In this document: positions 25,855 to 35,117 of the stretch, piece after piece | Layout: every line of letters starts with the position of its first letter | How positions within the stretch are numbered: the first letter of the stretch is position 1 | Source of the DNA: DATFDN01 sp963767645 | GTDB lineage: Bacteria; Pseudomonadota; Alphaproteobacteria; Acetobacterales; Acetobacteraceae | Direction: 5' to 3' | Assembly: GCA_963767645.1 (NCBI GenBank) | Contig: CAVYEW010000003.1 | Span: forward strand, 358,033 to 422,032 | Length of the DNA: 64,000 nucleotides | Position numbers and translations under genes: made by a program | Notes under the pieces: generated by a model | What the model was told of the DNA's origin: nothing | Databases searched by the model: none | The model's input: only the letters and a program-made list of their open reading frames with translations

Positions 25855-27261
25855 TTATGGAGACCCGACCGATGCGGCGTCAACCTGATCCGGCACGCCT
25901 CCGGCGCGCGCCCGCTCCGCCAGCCTGGCCCGCACGGCCGCCACTTCCGGGCCGATGACCTTCAGCTCCGCGCAGGCGCCCGCGTCCCAGGCACGACGCG
26001 CGAAATCCGGATGCAGCACCAGGGCCGCGCCGCCATTCTCGAAGCCAGCGCGGTCGCCGGTGTCGAGATAGCTCTCGGTGGGCAGACCCTCGGCAAGAAC
26101 AATGTCGTGCCGGTCCAGCTCGACGTGGAAATACTCGATCGACGGCCGCGCCTCCTGGCGGACGGTGCTGCCGTTCGCCAAGCACTTCACGGGTATCAGC
26201 ACGCCCGCGGCAAACACCCCGTGCTGCGGCGAGAGCAGCAGGTCGCGGGCCGGCAGGCCGGGTCCGAAGGCTCCGGCGGCGATACGGATCGGCCAGGCCG
26301 CGCCGGGGTTGGGATGGCGCGTGCAGTCGATACGCCGCCGGCCGATCCAGATGATCCGCCGCTGACCGCCGGCTTCGGTCCGGAGAACGTCGCCGACCGC
26401 GAGATGCTCGACCGCAGTGTCGCGGTCCGGACCAGCGAGTCGGGTGCCGCGCGCGAAGCAGACCACGGTCGGGGCAATCACCGGCTCGCCGATATCCTTC
26501 ATGACGGCGAGATCGAGCGGGGAGATGTCGCGGGTCTGACCGGACGGCAGGCCCAGCCCGCTCATGAGATCGCCGCTGTCGGGATCGGAGAGGGAATTGC
26601 CGAAATGGTAGAATTCCTCGCTGGTGTTCGCGCTCGTCGTCAGCGGCACCGGGCCGCCATACACCGCCTCCGCCGTGGGACCGATGAAATCGGCGGTGCC
26701 GTCCGGGTTCTGCTGCACGTAATGATCCCACAACGTCTCCTCGGTCGGGTTCGGCGTGCCGAGAAAACCCGTTATGCCGAGCCCGTGCGCCATCTCGTGG
26801 CGCAGGATGGTGACGAGGTCGTACTCGTTGGCGGGCACCGTGCTGGGCACGCTCGGGTCCGGGTTGAAGTAGAACTGGTTCAGGTAGGCCGAACCGATGG
26901 TGATCGTGATATCGGAGGTGCTGTTCGCCATCACCTGTCCGGTGGTGAGGGCGTACTCGCTGGCGGGCTGCTCCAGCGTCTTCCCGTCCAGCGTGCCGTC
27001 CGGCATCTCGTAAGAGGCGCTGGTGACGGCGAGATAGTCGGAGCCGGCGCTGCCGACGCCGATGGAGATGCGGAGCGGCCTCAGGCCGGCGATGTACTGT
27101 CCCCAGTCGGCAGCGGCGGCAGTTGCGTCCTGCAGGATGTCGGCGCCCTGGGCCGCAGTGATCACGTCCGAGGCGATCAGGGTCTGGGCGTCGGGGAAGT
27201 TGACCGTGAAGCTGAAATCCGGGTCCGGCGCTGAGGCCGAGGTGCTGCCGGTTGCCGCCAT
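25855..27261 (-). CDS. metalloprotease-Hint fusion protein (468 aa)
   Basis: Residues 1-265 form an extracellular metalloprotease-like domain: RHEMAHGLGITGFLG carries HExxHxxG (H155, E156, H159), preceded by YDLVTIL. From C268 (VCFARGTRLAGPDRDTAVEH) to about 410 is a Hint domain of the bacterial secreted type, with WIGRRRID, LPARDLLLSPQHGVF, NGSTVRQ, YFHVELDRHDIVLAEGLPTE and ESYLDTGDR. The first Cys could drive self-cleavage between the parts. No signal peptide; such proteins usually leave by type I secretion. It starts 5 bp after ribF and ends 33 bp before ileS. Confidence 0.8.
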   Translation of the reverse strand: MAATGSTSASAPDPDFSFTVNFPDAQTLIASDVITAAQGADILQDATAAAADWGQYIAGLRPLRISIGVGSAGSDYLAVTSASYEMPDGTLDGKTLEQPASEYALTTGQVMANSTSDITITIGSAYLNQFYFNPDPSVPSTVPANEYDLVTILRHEMAHGLGITGFLGTPNPTEETLWDHYVQQNPDGTADFIGPTAEAVYGGPVPLTTSANTSEEFYHFGNSLSDPDSGDLMSGLGLPSGQTRDISPLDLAVMKDIGEPVIAPTVVCFARGTRLAGPDRDTAVEHLAVGDVLRTEAGGQRRIIWIGRRRIDCTRHPNPGAAWPIRIAAGAFGPGLPARDLLLSPQHGVFAAGVLIPVKCLANGSTVRQEARPSIEYFHVELDRHDIVLAEGLPTESYLDTGDRAGFENGGAALVLHPDFARRAWDAGACAELKVIGPEVAAVRARLAERARAGGVPDQVDAASVGSP

Positions 27262-27266
27262 GCCGC

Positions 27267-28237
27267 TTACCCCGTTGCTCGTTCCTTGGAACGTTCAGCC
27301 GAGCCGTCCTCTTCCGCCAGAAGCCGCCGCGCCGCTGCCGCGTCCTCGGCGATCTGCGCCCGGAGCTGGTCGAGGCCGGCGAACCGAACCTCGGGGCGGA
27401 TGTAGTGATGCAGCGCGACGCTCAACTCGGCGCCGTAGAGATCGGCGGCGAAGTCGAAGATATGGACCTCCAGCCGGCTCTCCGGCCCGGCGTTGACGGT
27501 CGGGCGGCGGCCGATATTGGCGACGCCGGGCCTGGTTGCGCCATCGGGCAGGCGGACCCGCACGGCATAGACCCCGCGGGCCGGCTCCAGATGCCGGCCG
27601 AGCGCGATATTGGCCGTGGGGAATCCTACTGGTACGGCCGCGCTGGTCGCCATGCGCCACCTCGCCCCTGATGGTCCAGGGACGCCCCAGCGCCTCGGCG
27701 GCGCGTTCGGGATAGCCTCCGCGCAGGGCGCGGCGGATGCGGGTCGAGGACAGCGGCCCCTCCGAAATCGGCGACCTGCGGGACCAGGCTCAGGCCGATC
27801 CCCAGCGCCTCGGCCCGCGCGGTGAGAAACGCCGAATCGCCGCCCTTGCGGTGCCCGAAAGCGAAATCCGTGCCGCAGGCCAGATGGCGTGCTCCAATCC
27901 CGCGATGCAGGACGTCCGAGACGAAATCCTCCGCCGTCATCAAGCTGAATTTGGTGTCGAAGGGGAGTTCGTAGACAAGGCGCACGCCGAGCGCAGCGAG
28001 CGCATCGATGCGCTCGCCCGAGAGGGTGAGGCGGAAGGGGGGATCGTCGGGGCGGAACACCTCGCGCGGATGCGGCTCGAAGGTGAGAACCGCGAGCGCG
28101 GCGTCCGGGCGGGCGGCGTGGGCGGCGCGCAGCACGGCGGCGTGGCCGAGATGCACGCCGTCGAAATTGCCGAGCGCCACGCTGGCTCCGCGGGCCGCAT
28201 CAGGAAGATCGCGCCAGTCGCGGAAGACGCGCATCAC
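27267..28237 (-). CDS. ribF: riboflavin kinase/FAD synthetase (two frameshifts)
   Basis: Bifunctional enzyme making FMN then FAD. N-terminal nucleotidyltransferase: VALGNFDGVHLGHAAVL (HxGH-type), LTFEPHPREVF, CGTDFAFGHRKGGD. C-terminal kinase: VGFPTANIALG, ARGVYAVRV, GVANIGRRPTV, LEVHIFDF. Two extra bases break the frame: one in the C run 27757-27760 and one T at 27630 (plus strand). Removing both gives GGPLSSTRIRRALRGGYPE and RGRTVGFPTAN, a normal product of about 322 residues. Upstream of ileS as in many bacteria, with the protease-Hint gene between. Confidence 0.9.
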
Positions 28238-28641
28238 GCGCGCGGAAGCTGGACCTGCGCCTCGCCCTCGATCACGGGCTTGCCCGCGACCGCGCAGGTG
28301 GTCTTGAGCGTGGCACGGTGCTTCGCCGCGTCGAGCGCGGTGACTTCCACCGTCGCGGTCACGGTATCGCCGATCTTCACCGGACGACGGAAGCGCAGCG
28401 TCTGGCCCAGGTAGATCGTGCCAGGCCCCGGCAGCCTGGTGCCGAGGACGGCGCTGATGAGCCCGGCCGAGAGCATGCCGTGCGCGATCCGCTCCTTGAA
28501 GATCGACGCCTTGGCGGCCTCGGCGTCGATATGGACGGGGTTGGTATCGGTGCTGACCGCGGCGAACATCAGGATGTCGGCCTCGGTGATGGTCTTACCG
28601 AGGCTGGCCGTCTGGCCGACAGAGAGATCGTCGAAGGTCAT
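28234..28641 (-). CDS. MaoC-like (R)-enoyl-CoA hydratase (135 aa)
   Basis: Single hot-dog-fold hydratase. Motif FAAVSTDTNPVHIDAEAAKA contains the catalytic D...NP.H triad; SIFKERIAHGMLSAGLIS and GPGTIYLGQTLRFRRPVKIG are the other family hallmarks. Hydrates trans-2-enoyl-CoA in fatty-acid or polyhydroxyalkanoate metabolism. ATG 28641 or the adjacent 28644 is the start; the longer frame upstream is unlikely. Its stop overlaps the ribF start. Confidence 0.9.
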   Translation of the reverse strand: MTFDDLSVGQTASLGKTITEADILMFAAVSTDTNPVHIDAEAAKASIFKERIAHGMLSAGLISAVLGTRLPGPGTIYLGQTLRFRRPVKIGDTVTATVEVTALDAAKHRATLKTTCAVAGKPVIEGEAQVQLPRA

Positions 28642-28694
28642 CATGCCCGTCCCGCTATTGCCGGGGCGGGTTGTGCGGGAAGGGCGCGGGCGGG

Positions 28695-29918
28695 TCAACG
28701 GCCGGGCGCGATGGGCGATCCGACCGCCAGCGTGAGCCGGCGCCGGAACAGCACCCGCGTGTACGGCGGGTGCGCCTTATCCAGCCGCACGTAGTAGATA
28801 TACGGCGTATCCGAGACGGTTGCGAAGTTGCGGTCCGGCGAGGCCGGGTCGAGCAGCGTGAAATAGCCATAGGACCAGTCGCCCGCAGGCTCGGCCCGGA
28901 GGAGGTCGGCGGTCGCGGCCACCAGAGCGGGATGCGACCAGTGGATCAGGTCCGAGGAGGCGCTGAGATAGAGGCCCGGCGGGCCGAACCTGCGATCAGG
29001 AGTGAACTGGGTGGCGATGAACGTGCCGGTCGGCTGGTGGATGACGAGGCTTGACACATCATAGAGGGTGCCGGCGCCGACGGGCGCGCAGACATGCCCC
29101 TCCGGCGCGGTGCGCTCGCGGTAGGGATTGACGAAGCGGATGGTGAAATCCTTGCCGTCCCAAGCCCGCCAGGAGGACGGGGCGAGGATGTCGGTGGTGC
29201 GGATCAGGCAGGCTCCGTAGCGCTGCGCGCGGAACGGCCAGTCGTTGAGCATCGCGTAATAGGCGCCCCCGATGTGCAGGATGTTGGTGGGCGCGGCATA
29301 GCCATAGGCGCCGGCCTGGTTGCCCGTCTCATAGGCGTAGGGAAGGCTGGCGACGAGATTGCCGGGCGGCTTCGGCGTGGTGAACGTCTTCCCGCCATCC
29401 TTCGAGAGGGCGAACGTGACCGTGTTCCACCAGCAATTGGCGCGGCGCGGCCAATCGGCTTTCGGCGTCGCGCACATTCCCGGCACGGTCCAGGCCTCGT
29501 ACTCGCTGTGGACCAGCGCCGCGATCCGGCTGCCGTCGATGCTGAAGAACGACATCAGCCAGTTGCGGAGGTCGAAATGCGAGGGGTCCGGGTCCTCGGG
29601 CGAGCGGTAGAGTACGCGGCAGTCGCGGGCGACTTTGTCGAGGCTGTCTCCGACCATCGCGCGGGCAACATAGTGGGTCGAAACGAGATGCACCCGGCCG
29701 TGATCGTCGCGGAAGGCGCGGGGATTGGCGTCGGGCACGTCGATCGGTTCGCAGGAATCGGCCTTGGTGTCGAAGACCGGGGCAGCGGGGGCAGAGAATG
29801 TGGCGGCAACCGAGGGCGGCGGGGCGGCGCGCGCCGACCACGCGAATAGCGCGGTCACGATGCAGGCAAGGGCTGGGCGCAGCCCGCGTCTAGTCAGACG
29901 TGTTTTGGGGAAAGCCAA
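28695..29918 (-). CDS. secreted beta-propeller-like protein, glycosidase-like (407 aa)
   Basis: TTG 29918 is chosen because GGAGG lies 9 bases upstream and a signal peptide follows at once (PALACIVTALFAWSARAAPP); a GTG at 29966 overlapping the nnrU stop is the alternative. The body has repeated strands of the five-bladed GH32/43-type propeller: FRDDHGRVHLVSTHYV, LSKDGGKTFTTPKPPGNLVA, HIGGAYYAMLNDWPF, LYLSASSDLIHWSHPALVAA. Catalytic acids cannot be assigned. Possibly a periplasmic glycan-binding or hydrolysing protein. Confidence 0.65.
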   Translation of the reverse strand: MAFPKTRLTRRGLRPALACIVTALFAWSARAAPPPSVAATFSAPAAPVFDTKADSCEPIDVPDANPRAFRDDHGRVHLVSTHYVARAMVGDSLDKVARDCRVLYRSPEDPDPSHFDLRNWLMSFFSIDGSRIAALVHSEYEAWTVPGMCATPKADWPRRANCWWNTVTFALSKDGGKTFTTPKPPGNLVASLPYAYETGNQAGAYGYAAPTNILHIGGAYYAMLNDWPFRAQRYGACLIRTTDILAPSSWRAWDGKDFTIRFVNPYRERTAPEGHVCAPVGAGTLYDVSSLVIHQPTGTFIATQFTPDRRFGPPGLYLSASSDLIHWSHPALVAATADLLRAEPAGDWSYGYFTLLDPASPDRNFATVSDTPYIYYVRLDKAHPPYTRVLFRRRLTLAVGSPIAPGR

Positions 29919-29962
29919 GCGCGTTTTCCTCCGAGATCCCGGGCGGCGGTAGCCCGAGTAGC

Positions 29963-30643
29963 TCACCCGCCTGGCAGCGCGGTGACGCCGAAAATCCGAG
30001 GGTGCGCCCAGAGCAGCACAACCCACAGCGCTATGCCCAGCGCCACCGGCATCCAGCCGATCTCTGCCGGCACGAACCGATTACGCCCGCGGGCGATGGC
30101 ATCGAAGGGTAGGATGGAGGTCGCGGCGGCGAAGGAGGTCCATCCCTCCGGGTCGCGCCCCGCCACCTTGGCATCGATCGAAGGCATCCCGGCCAGCGCG
30201 GTCATCAGGAAGGCGCCGAAGAACAGCAGCGAGGCAACATCGCCATTGCCCAGGACATGCACCGCCGCCCAGAGCGCGAAGGACCACAACATCGGGTGCC
30301 GCGTCACCCGCAGGATGCCTCGTGGCTCTTGGCCGAGCGCGGAATCTCCGCCGACGGAAGTGGGGCTGCGCGCCAGGATTGCCGTGGCGAAGAGCAGGAA
30401 GGCGGCCAGCATGACGAGCACCAGCGCCCAGCGCAGCCATTCCGGCGCGGCCCAAAGCTGGAGGACCGGCGCGTGGTCGTAGGCAGCGACCAGGAACCCG
30501 ATCGCCAGGACCGAGACCAGGGAGAAGGCGCCGCGAAATCCCCCGTCCCCCAGGCGGCGGGCCAACACGCTCCGCAACCTGCTTCCCGCGATTCCAACAT
30601 GCGCGCCGATCCAGATCAGCGCCGCCACGCTCAGCCAGGCCAT
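29963..30643 (-). CDS. NnrU-family membrane protein (226 aa)
   Basis: Hydrophobic protein with six or seven helices (MAWLSVAALIWIGAHVGIAG; WLRWALVLVMLAAFLLFATA). RGILRVTRHPMLWSFALWAA is the NnrU/isoprenylcysteine-methyltransferase-like RHP motif. NnrU was linked to nitric-oxide reduction in rhizobia, but here there are no nir or nor genes, so its role is open. Its ATG lies inside the end of thyX (13-bp overlap). Confidence 0.85.
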   Translation of the reverse strand: MAWLSVAALIWIGAHVGIAGSRLRSVLARRLGDGGFRGAFSLVSVLAIGFLVAAYDHAPVLQLWAAPEWLRWALVLVMLAAFLLFATAILARSPTSVGGDSALGQEPRGILRVTRHPMLWSFALWAAVHVLGNGDVASLLFFGAFLMTALAGMPSIDAKVAGRDPEGWTSFAAATSILPFDAIARGRNRFVPAEIGWMPVALGIALWVVLLWAHPRIFGVTALPGG

Positions 30644-31587
30644 TCTTGCCTCCCCACGGGCCACAGCGCCGTCTGCAATTCCGCCCATTCCCGCTTGCTC
30701 AGTCCGCTTTGCGCCTGCTCGACCGCCTCCCCGGCCAGCATCCGGCGCAGCACGGCGAGCATTGGCCCCGACAAAGCGACCCCGTCCAGCCGGTAGTCGG
30801 CGAACGCCTGATAGGCCAGCGGCACCCAGGCGCGCACCGTCTCCGCCATCGCCTGCGCATAGGCGCGGATCTCGTACTGGGCGTGCGGGTCGGCGCGGAG
30901 CGACAGAAAGTGCAGCAGGTTGTGCAGGTCGGATTTCCAGTACCACTGCGTGTAGGTGTTCAAGGTCAGATTCATCCGGGCGAGCTCGCGCGCCAGGCCG
31001 GCGCGGTCGGGATCGGCGGGCCGGCCCGGCTCGTCCTCATTCAGCATCCAGGCGTAATCGTCATAGCAGCGCGCCGCGTCCGCCCGCAGCAGGTCGAGAA
31101 CCTGCGCCGCCTCCTTGCCGGCCAGCGCCTCGCCCCGCCCCTGCCGGTTGCTGGCCGATTGCGCCGCCAAGTGCTCGGGAGCGGGGATATAGAATTCCCG
31201 GTCGAGCACCGAGTAGCGCGCCGAATACTCGTTCACGTTGGCGGTGCGGTGCCTGATCCACTGCCTGGCGACGAAGATCGGCAGCTTCACATGGTACTTG
31301 ATCTCGCACATCTCGAACGGCGTCGAGTGGCGGTGGCGCATCAGGTAGCGGATCAGCCCGGCATCCTCCGACACCCTCCGCGTGCCCCGCCCGTAGGAGA
31401 CCCGCGCCGCCTGCACGATGGCGCCGTCGTCGCCCATGTAGTCGATGACGCGGACGAAGCCGTAGTCCAGCACCGGCAGCGGCTGAAACAGCAGCGCCTC
31501 CAGCGCCGGCACGCTGGGCCGGAGGGTCTGGGCCGGCCGGTCTCGCGCGGCCTCGATCTCCTGGCGCTGCTCCTCGGTCAGCCGCAT
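30631..31587 (-). CDS. thyX: flavin-dependent thymidylate synthase (318 aa)
   Basis: Makes dTMP from dUMP using FAD, NADPH and methylene-tetrahydrofolate. ThyX signature RHRTANVNEYSARY at residues 112-125, plus YLMRHRHSTPFEM and WYWKSDLHNLLHFLSLR. ATG 31587 has a GGAG site 9 bases upstream; a GTG at 31602 is also open. Full length. Divergent from ssrA, so the two share a short promoter region. Confidence 0.95.
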   Translation of the reverse strand: MRLTEEQRQEIEAARDRPAQTLRPSVPALEALLFQPLPVLDYGFVRVIDYMGDDGAIVQAARVSYGRGTRRVSEDAGLIRYLMRHRHSTPFEMCEIKYHVKLPIFVARQWIRHRTANVNEYSARYSVLDREFYIPAPEHLAAQSASNRQGRGEALAGKEAAQVLDLLRADAARCYDDYAWMLNEDEPGRPADPDRAGLARELARMNLTLNTYTQWYWKSDLHNLLHFLSLRADPHAQYEIRAYAQAMAETVRAWVPLAYQAFADYRLDGVALSGPMLAVLRRMLAGEAVEQAQSGLSKREWAELQTALWPVGRQEWPG

Positions 31588-31629
31588 CGGATGGGACTCC
31601 ACATTCCGGTTCGGGGGGCTTATATCACC

Positions 31630-31880
31630 GCCGCCAGCGACGGTTGGCTACGGCGATAAACGGCGGTTGGAATAAGCGTAGTGGACCCGGGGGCAGTGCC
31701 CGGCGCCTCCACCATAGGGGGGCGAAACAGGCTCGACACGCGTGGTAAAGACCCGCTTTTCGCTCGGCATGGTTCCGCCGTTATCGGGCCATTCGACAAG
31801 TGCCAATGACAACATGGCGCTCGCTGTCGCTGCATAAGCGATAAGCGCGGTTCGGGGGGCACCGGGCAACAGAAGCCCCC
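31630..31880 (+). ncRNA. ssrA: two-piece (circularly permuted) tmRNA
   Basis: Rescues stalled ribosomes. The acceptor piece comes first and ends GTGGACCCGGGGGCAG...CCTCCACCA (CCA 31712-31714). The coding piece begins at 31718 with GGGGGCG, pairing with CGCCTCC and giving the G3:U70 of alanine; the spacer between pieces is only TAG. The tag frame 31802-31837 reads ANDNMALAVAA then TAA. A GGGGGC/GCCCCC stem (31855-31860 with 31875-31880) closes the coding piece. Outer ends are approximate. A TATATC box at 31621-31626 may be its -10 element. Confidence 0.92.
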
Positions 31881-31938
31881 TACTTTACGTCCTACCACGT
31901 CCCTGGTCATGGATCGGCGAGCACGGTAAGTCTGCGCA

Positions 31939-32485
31939 ATGACGGACGAACAGAACTCCTCGGGTTGAGAGCCTTTTGCCGTATGAGGACTGGACCGAGG
32001 CGGCGATGCGCGAGGTGGTGGCGCGCGCGCTTTCCTACGTCGCCGAGAACGGCCTGCCGGGGGATCACCATTTCTATCTCACTTTCCGGACCGATCATCC
32101 GGGCGTGGTGATCCCGCCGCGGCTGCGGGCGCAGTACCCGCAGGAGATGACCATTGTCCTGCAACACCAGTTCTGGGACTTGCGGGTGAACCAGGAGACC
32201 CGGCTGATCAATGTGGGACTGTCCTTCGGCGGCGTGCCTTCCACGCTGATCATCCCGCTGGGCGCCGTCACCGCGTTCGCCGACCCGCATGTGCGCTATG
32301 GGATGCGCTTCCGCCCCGAGGGCCTTACCGCCGACCGGGCCGCCGAGGAGCCCGCTCCGCCAGCGCGCCTGGGACCGTGCAGCCGCTGCCGGAAGCCAAG
32401 GACAGCCGGCGCGGCGGAGACGCCGGCGACCCCGCAGGTGGTCAGCCTGGACGCTTTCCGCCGGCGCCCGCCGGGCAAGGACTGA
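31939..32485 (+). CDS. sspB: SspB-family ClpXP adaptor (frameshifted near start)
   Basis: Delivers ssrA-tagged proteins to ClpXP. Core: ALSYVAENGLPGDHHFYLTF, HPGVVIPPRLRAQYPQEMTI, VLQHQFWDLRV, LSFGGVPSTLIIPLGAVTAF, FADPHVRYGMRF, the alphaproteobacterial SspB fold, followed by a loose tail ending VVSLDAFRRRPPGKD that would dock ClpX. The natural start is probably ATG 31939 (MTDEQNSSG); one extra T at 31965-31966 creates a stop, and removing it gives MTDEQNSSGESLLPYEDW. As written, TTG 31976 is the first usable codon. Sits directly behind ssrA, the source of its ligand. Confidence 0.88.
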
Positions 32486-32509
32486 GCAGCCAATCCCAAG
32501 GAGCGCGCG

Positions 32510-34153
32510 ATGAACGCCATCCCCCGCCCGTCCGGGTTCGCCTACGCGCCGATGTTCCCGCTCGGACCCGACCGGACGCCGTGGCGCAAGCTCGCTTTTT
32601 CCGGCATCCGCACCGCCTCGTGCGATGGCGAGACGGTGTTGAGGATCGCACCGGAGGCACTGACGGAGCTGGCGTTCCAGGCATTCCGTGACGTCTCCCA
32701 TCTACTGCGCCCCAGCCATCTGCGCCAGCTGCGGGCCATCGTCGACGATCCGGAGGCGTCCGCCAACGACCGGTTCGTGGCGCTCGATCTGCTCAAGAAC
32801 GCCAATATCGCCGCGGGCGGCGTGCTGCCGATGTGCCAGGATACCGGGACCGCCCTCGTCTTCGGCAAGAAGGGCCAGCGCGTCTGGGTGAACGGCAACG
32901 AGGAGGAGGCGCTCGCCTTCGGCGTGCATCGCACCTACACGGAAACCAATCTGCGCTACTCGCAGATGGCGCCCCTTTCGATGTTCGAGGAGATCAACAC
33001 CGGCAACAACCTGCCGGTGCAGTTCGACATCATGGCCGCGCCCGGCGAGGACCACGCGGACGAGTTCCACCTGATGTTCGTGGCCAAGGGCGGCGGGTCG
33101 GCCAACAAGACCTTCCTGTTCCAAGAGACGCGCGCGATCCTCTCGCCGGAACGGCTGGTGAAGTTCCTGGAGACGAAGATCAAGACGCTCGGCACCTCGG
33201 CCTGCCCGCCCTATCACCTCGCCATCGTCATCGGCGGCACGTCGGCCGAGCTGACCCTGAAGACCGTGAAGCTCGCCTCGACGCGCTGGCTCGACGCCCT
33301 GCCCACCAGCGGGAGCCGGGCCGGGCACGCCTTCCGCGACCTGGAGATGGAGGCCGAAATCCACGCGCTCACCCGCTCGATGGGCATCGGCGCGCAGTTC
33401 GGCGGCAAGTATTTCTGCCACGATGTCCGTGTGATCCGCTTGCCGCGCCACGGGGCCAGCCTGCCGGTTGGGATCGGCGTCTCCTGTTCGGCGGACCGGC
33501 AGATCCTGGCCAAGCTGACGCCTGACGGGGTGTTTCTGGAGCAGTTGGAGACCGATCCGGCCAAGTATCTGCCGGAGACCACCGAGGCGCATCTCGAGGG
33601 CGAGGCCGTCGCGGTGGACCTGAATCGGCCGATGGCGGACATTCGCCGCCAGTTGTCGCAATATCCAGTCAAGACGCGGCTGGCGCTGAGCGGGACGATG
33701 GTGGTGGCGCGCGACATCGCCCACGCCAAGCTGAAGGAACGGCTGGAGTCCGGCGCGGGCCTGCCCGACTACATCAAGGAGCATCCGGTGTACTATGCCG
33801 GGCCGGCCAAGACGCCGGAGGGCTACGCCACGGGCAGCTTCGGCCCGACCACGGCCGGGCGCATGGACAGCTACGTGGCCGAGTTCCAGCAGGCGGGAGG
33901 CTCGCTGGTGATGCTGGCCAAGGGCAACCGCTCCAAGGCGGTGCGCGCCTCGTGCAAGGCCAATGGCGGCTTCTATCTCGGCAGCGTCGGCGGGCCGGCC
34001 GCGCGGCTGGCGCGGGACTGCATCCGCAAGGTGGAAGTGCTGGAACATCCCGAGCTTGGCATGGAGGCGGTCTGGCGCATCGAGGTCGAGAACTTCCCCG
34101 CCTTCATCGTCATCGACGACAAGGGCAACGATTTCTACGACGGGCTGGAGTAG
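32510..34153 (+). CDS. fumA: class I (Fe-S) fumarate hydratase (547 aa)
   Basis: Interconverts fumarate and malate in the TCA cycle with an oxygen-sensitive 4Fe-4S cluster. Recognised by LPMCQDTGTALVFGKKGQRV, GGGSANKTFLFQETRAIL, IVIGGTSAELTLKTVKLAST, and the beta-domain segment GPTTAGRMDSYVAEFQQAGG. Single-chain, full length for the FumA/FumB type. ATG 32510 after a GGAG ribosome site; 24 bp behind sspB. Confidence 0.93.
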   Translation: MNAIPRPSGFAYAPMFPLGPDRTPWRKLAFSGIRTASCDGETVLRIAPEALTELAFQAFRDVSHLLRPSHLRQLRAIVDDPEASANDRFVALDLLKNANIAAGGVLPMCQDTGTALVFGKKGQRVWVNGNEEEALAFGVHRTYTETNLRYSQMAPLSMFEEINTGNNLPVQFDIMAAPGEDHADEFHLMFVAKGGGSANKTFLFQETRAILSPERLVKFLETKIKTLGTSACPPYHLAIVIGGTSAELTLKTVKLASTRWLDALPTSGSRAGHAFRDLEMEAEIHALTRSMGIGAQFGGKYFCHDVRVIRLPRHGASLPVGIGVSCSADRQILAKLTPDGVFLEQLETDPAKYLPETTEAHLEGEAVAVDLNRPMADIRRQLSQYPVKTRLALSGTMVVARDIAHAKLKERLESGAGLPDYIKEHPVYYAGPAKTPEGYATGSFGPTTAGRMDSYVAEFQQAGGSLVMLAKGNRSKAVRASCKANGGFYLGSVGGPAARLARDCIRKVEVLEHPELGMEAVWRIEVENFPAFIVIDDKGNDFYDGLE

Positions 34154-34161
34154 GCCTGGCC

Positions 34162-34563
34162 ATGCGGTTCGCGATCGACCGGATCGACCATGTAGTGCTG
34201 AACGTCCGCGACGTGGAGAAGGCCGCCGCTTGGTATGAGGGCGTCCTCGGCATGCGGCGCGAGACGTTCGGCCCGGACCAGCGCGCGGCTTTGCTGTTCG
34301 GCGGCCAGAAGATCAACTTGCGCCCGGTGTCGGCGGATTCGACCGAATGGATCACCGACGCGAGCGATTCGCCCGGCGCTGCGGATCTCTGCTTCATCAC
34401 CGCCGTGCCGCCCGAGAATGTCATCGCCCATCTCGCCGCCTGCAAGGTGCCGATCATCGCAGGCCCGGTGCCGCGCGCCGGGGCATTGGGGCCGATGCGC
34501 TCGGTCTATTGCCGCGATCCCGACGGCAACCTGATCGAGATCGCGACCTACCTGCCGGCCTGA
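34162..34563 (+). CDS. VOC (glyoxalase/dioxygenase-fold) protein (133 aa)
   Basis: Single VOC module pair: IDRIDHVVLNVRDVEKAAAW starts the first beta-alpha-beta unit with a metal-type His, and MRSVYCRDPDGNLIEIATYL closes the second with the final Glu. Family members are metal-dependent lyases, dioxygenases or virulence-associated VOC proteins; no substrate can be given. Follows fumarase by 8 bp and overlaps the next gene (TGATG). Confidence 0.88.
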   Translation: MRFAIDRIDHVVLNVRDVEKAAAWYEGVLGMRRETFGPDQRAALLFGGQKINLRPVSADSTEWITDASDSPGAADLCFITAVPPENVIAHLAACKVPIIAGPVPRAGALGPMRSVYCRDPDGNLIEIATYLPA

Positions 34564-35111
34564 TGGAGCGCCACGCGGCGCGGCGCATCGGGTTCCTGGC
34601 GCTGCCCGGCTTCCTTGGCCTGATCCCGCTGGCCAACTGGATGATCCTGCATGTCGGGACCGTCTGCCCAGCGAACGCGCCGTGCCTGGTGCCGGTGGCG
34701 CCGGGGCTGATGGCGCCCTCGGGAGTCGTGACGGTCGGCGCCGCCCTGGTGCTGCGCGACGTGGTGCAGCGCTGCCTCGGTGCCGCCTGGGGGTTGGGAG
34801 CGATCGGCGCCGGCTGCTTGGTTTCGGTGCTGGTGGCACCCGGCCCGCTCGTCGCGGCGTCCGGCGCTGCCTTTGCGCTGAGCGAATTGGCGGACTTTGC
34901 TGTCTATACGCCGCTCCAGCGCCGTCGCCTGGTGCTGGCCGTGCTGGCCTCTTCCCTGGTCGGGCTGACCGTGGACTCGCTCGTGTTTCTCTGGTTCGCC
35001 TTCGGCAGCCTGCAATTCCTTGCCGGGCAGGTCGTCGGCAAGCTGTGGGCGGTTCTGGTCAGCACGCCCTTTATTCGTGTGCTGCGGCGGGTAGCGCCGA
35101 GCCCGACCTAG
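34563..35111 (+). CDS. VUT-family transporter, putative queuosine-precursor importer (182 aa)
   Basis: Integral membrane protein with about six helices. The pattern GAALVLRDVVQRCLG, FALSELADFAVYTPLQRRR, VGLTVDSLVFLWFAFGSLQF and LAGQVVGKLWAV is that of the VUT (DUF165/YhhQ) family, whose E. coli member imports queuosine precursors. Nearby queA, tgt, queF and queG strengthen the link, although a divergent gene pair separates them. Substrate is inferred. Confidence 0.8.
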   Translation: MERHAARRIGFLALPGFLGLIPLANWMILHVGTVCPANAPCLVPVAPGLMAPSGVVTVGAALVLRDVVQRCLGAAWGLGAIGAGCLVSVLVAPGPLVAASGAAFALSELADFAVYTPLQRRRLVLAVLASSLVGLTVDSLVFLWFAFGSLQFLAGQVVGKLWAVLVSTPFIRVLRRVAPSPT

Positions 35112-35117
35112 CCCAAG

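Noticed and set aside
24457..27234. A 925-residue plus-strand frame
   Set aside because: Antisense to ileS and the protease-Hint gene, both of which have clear domains.
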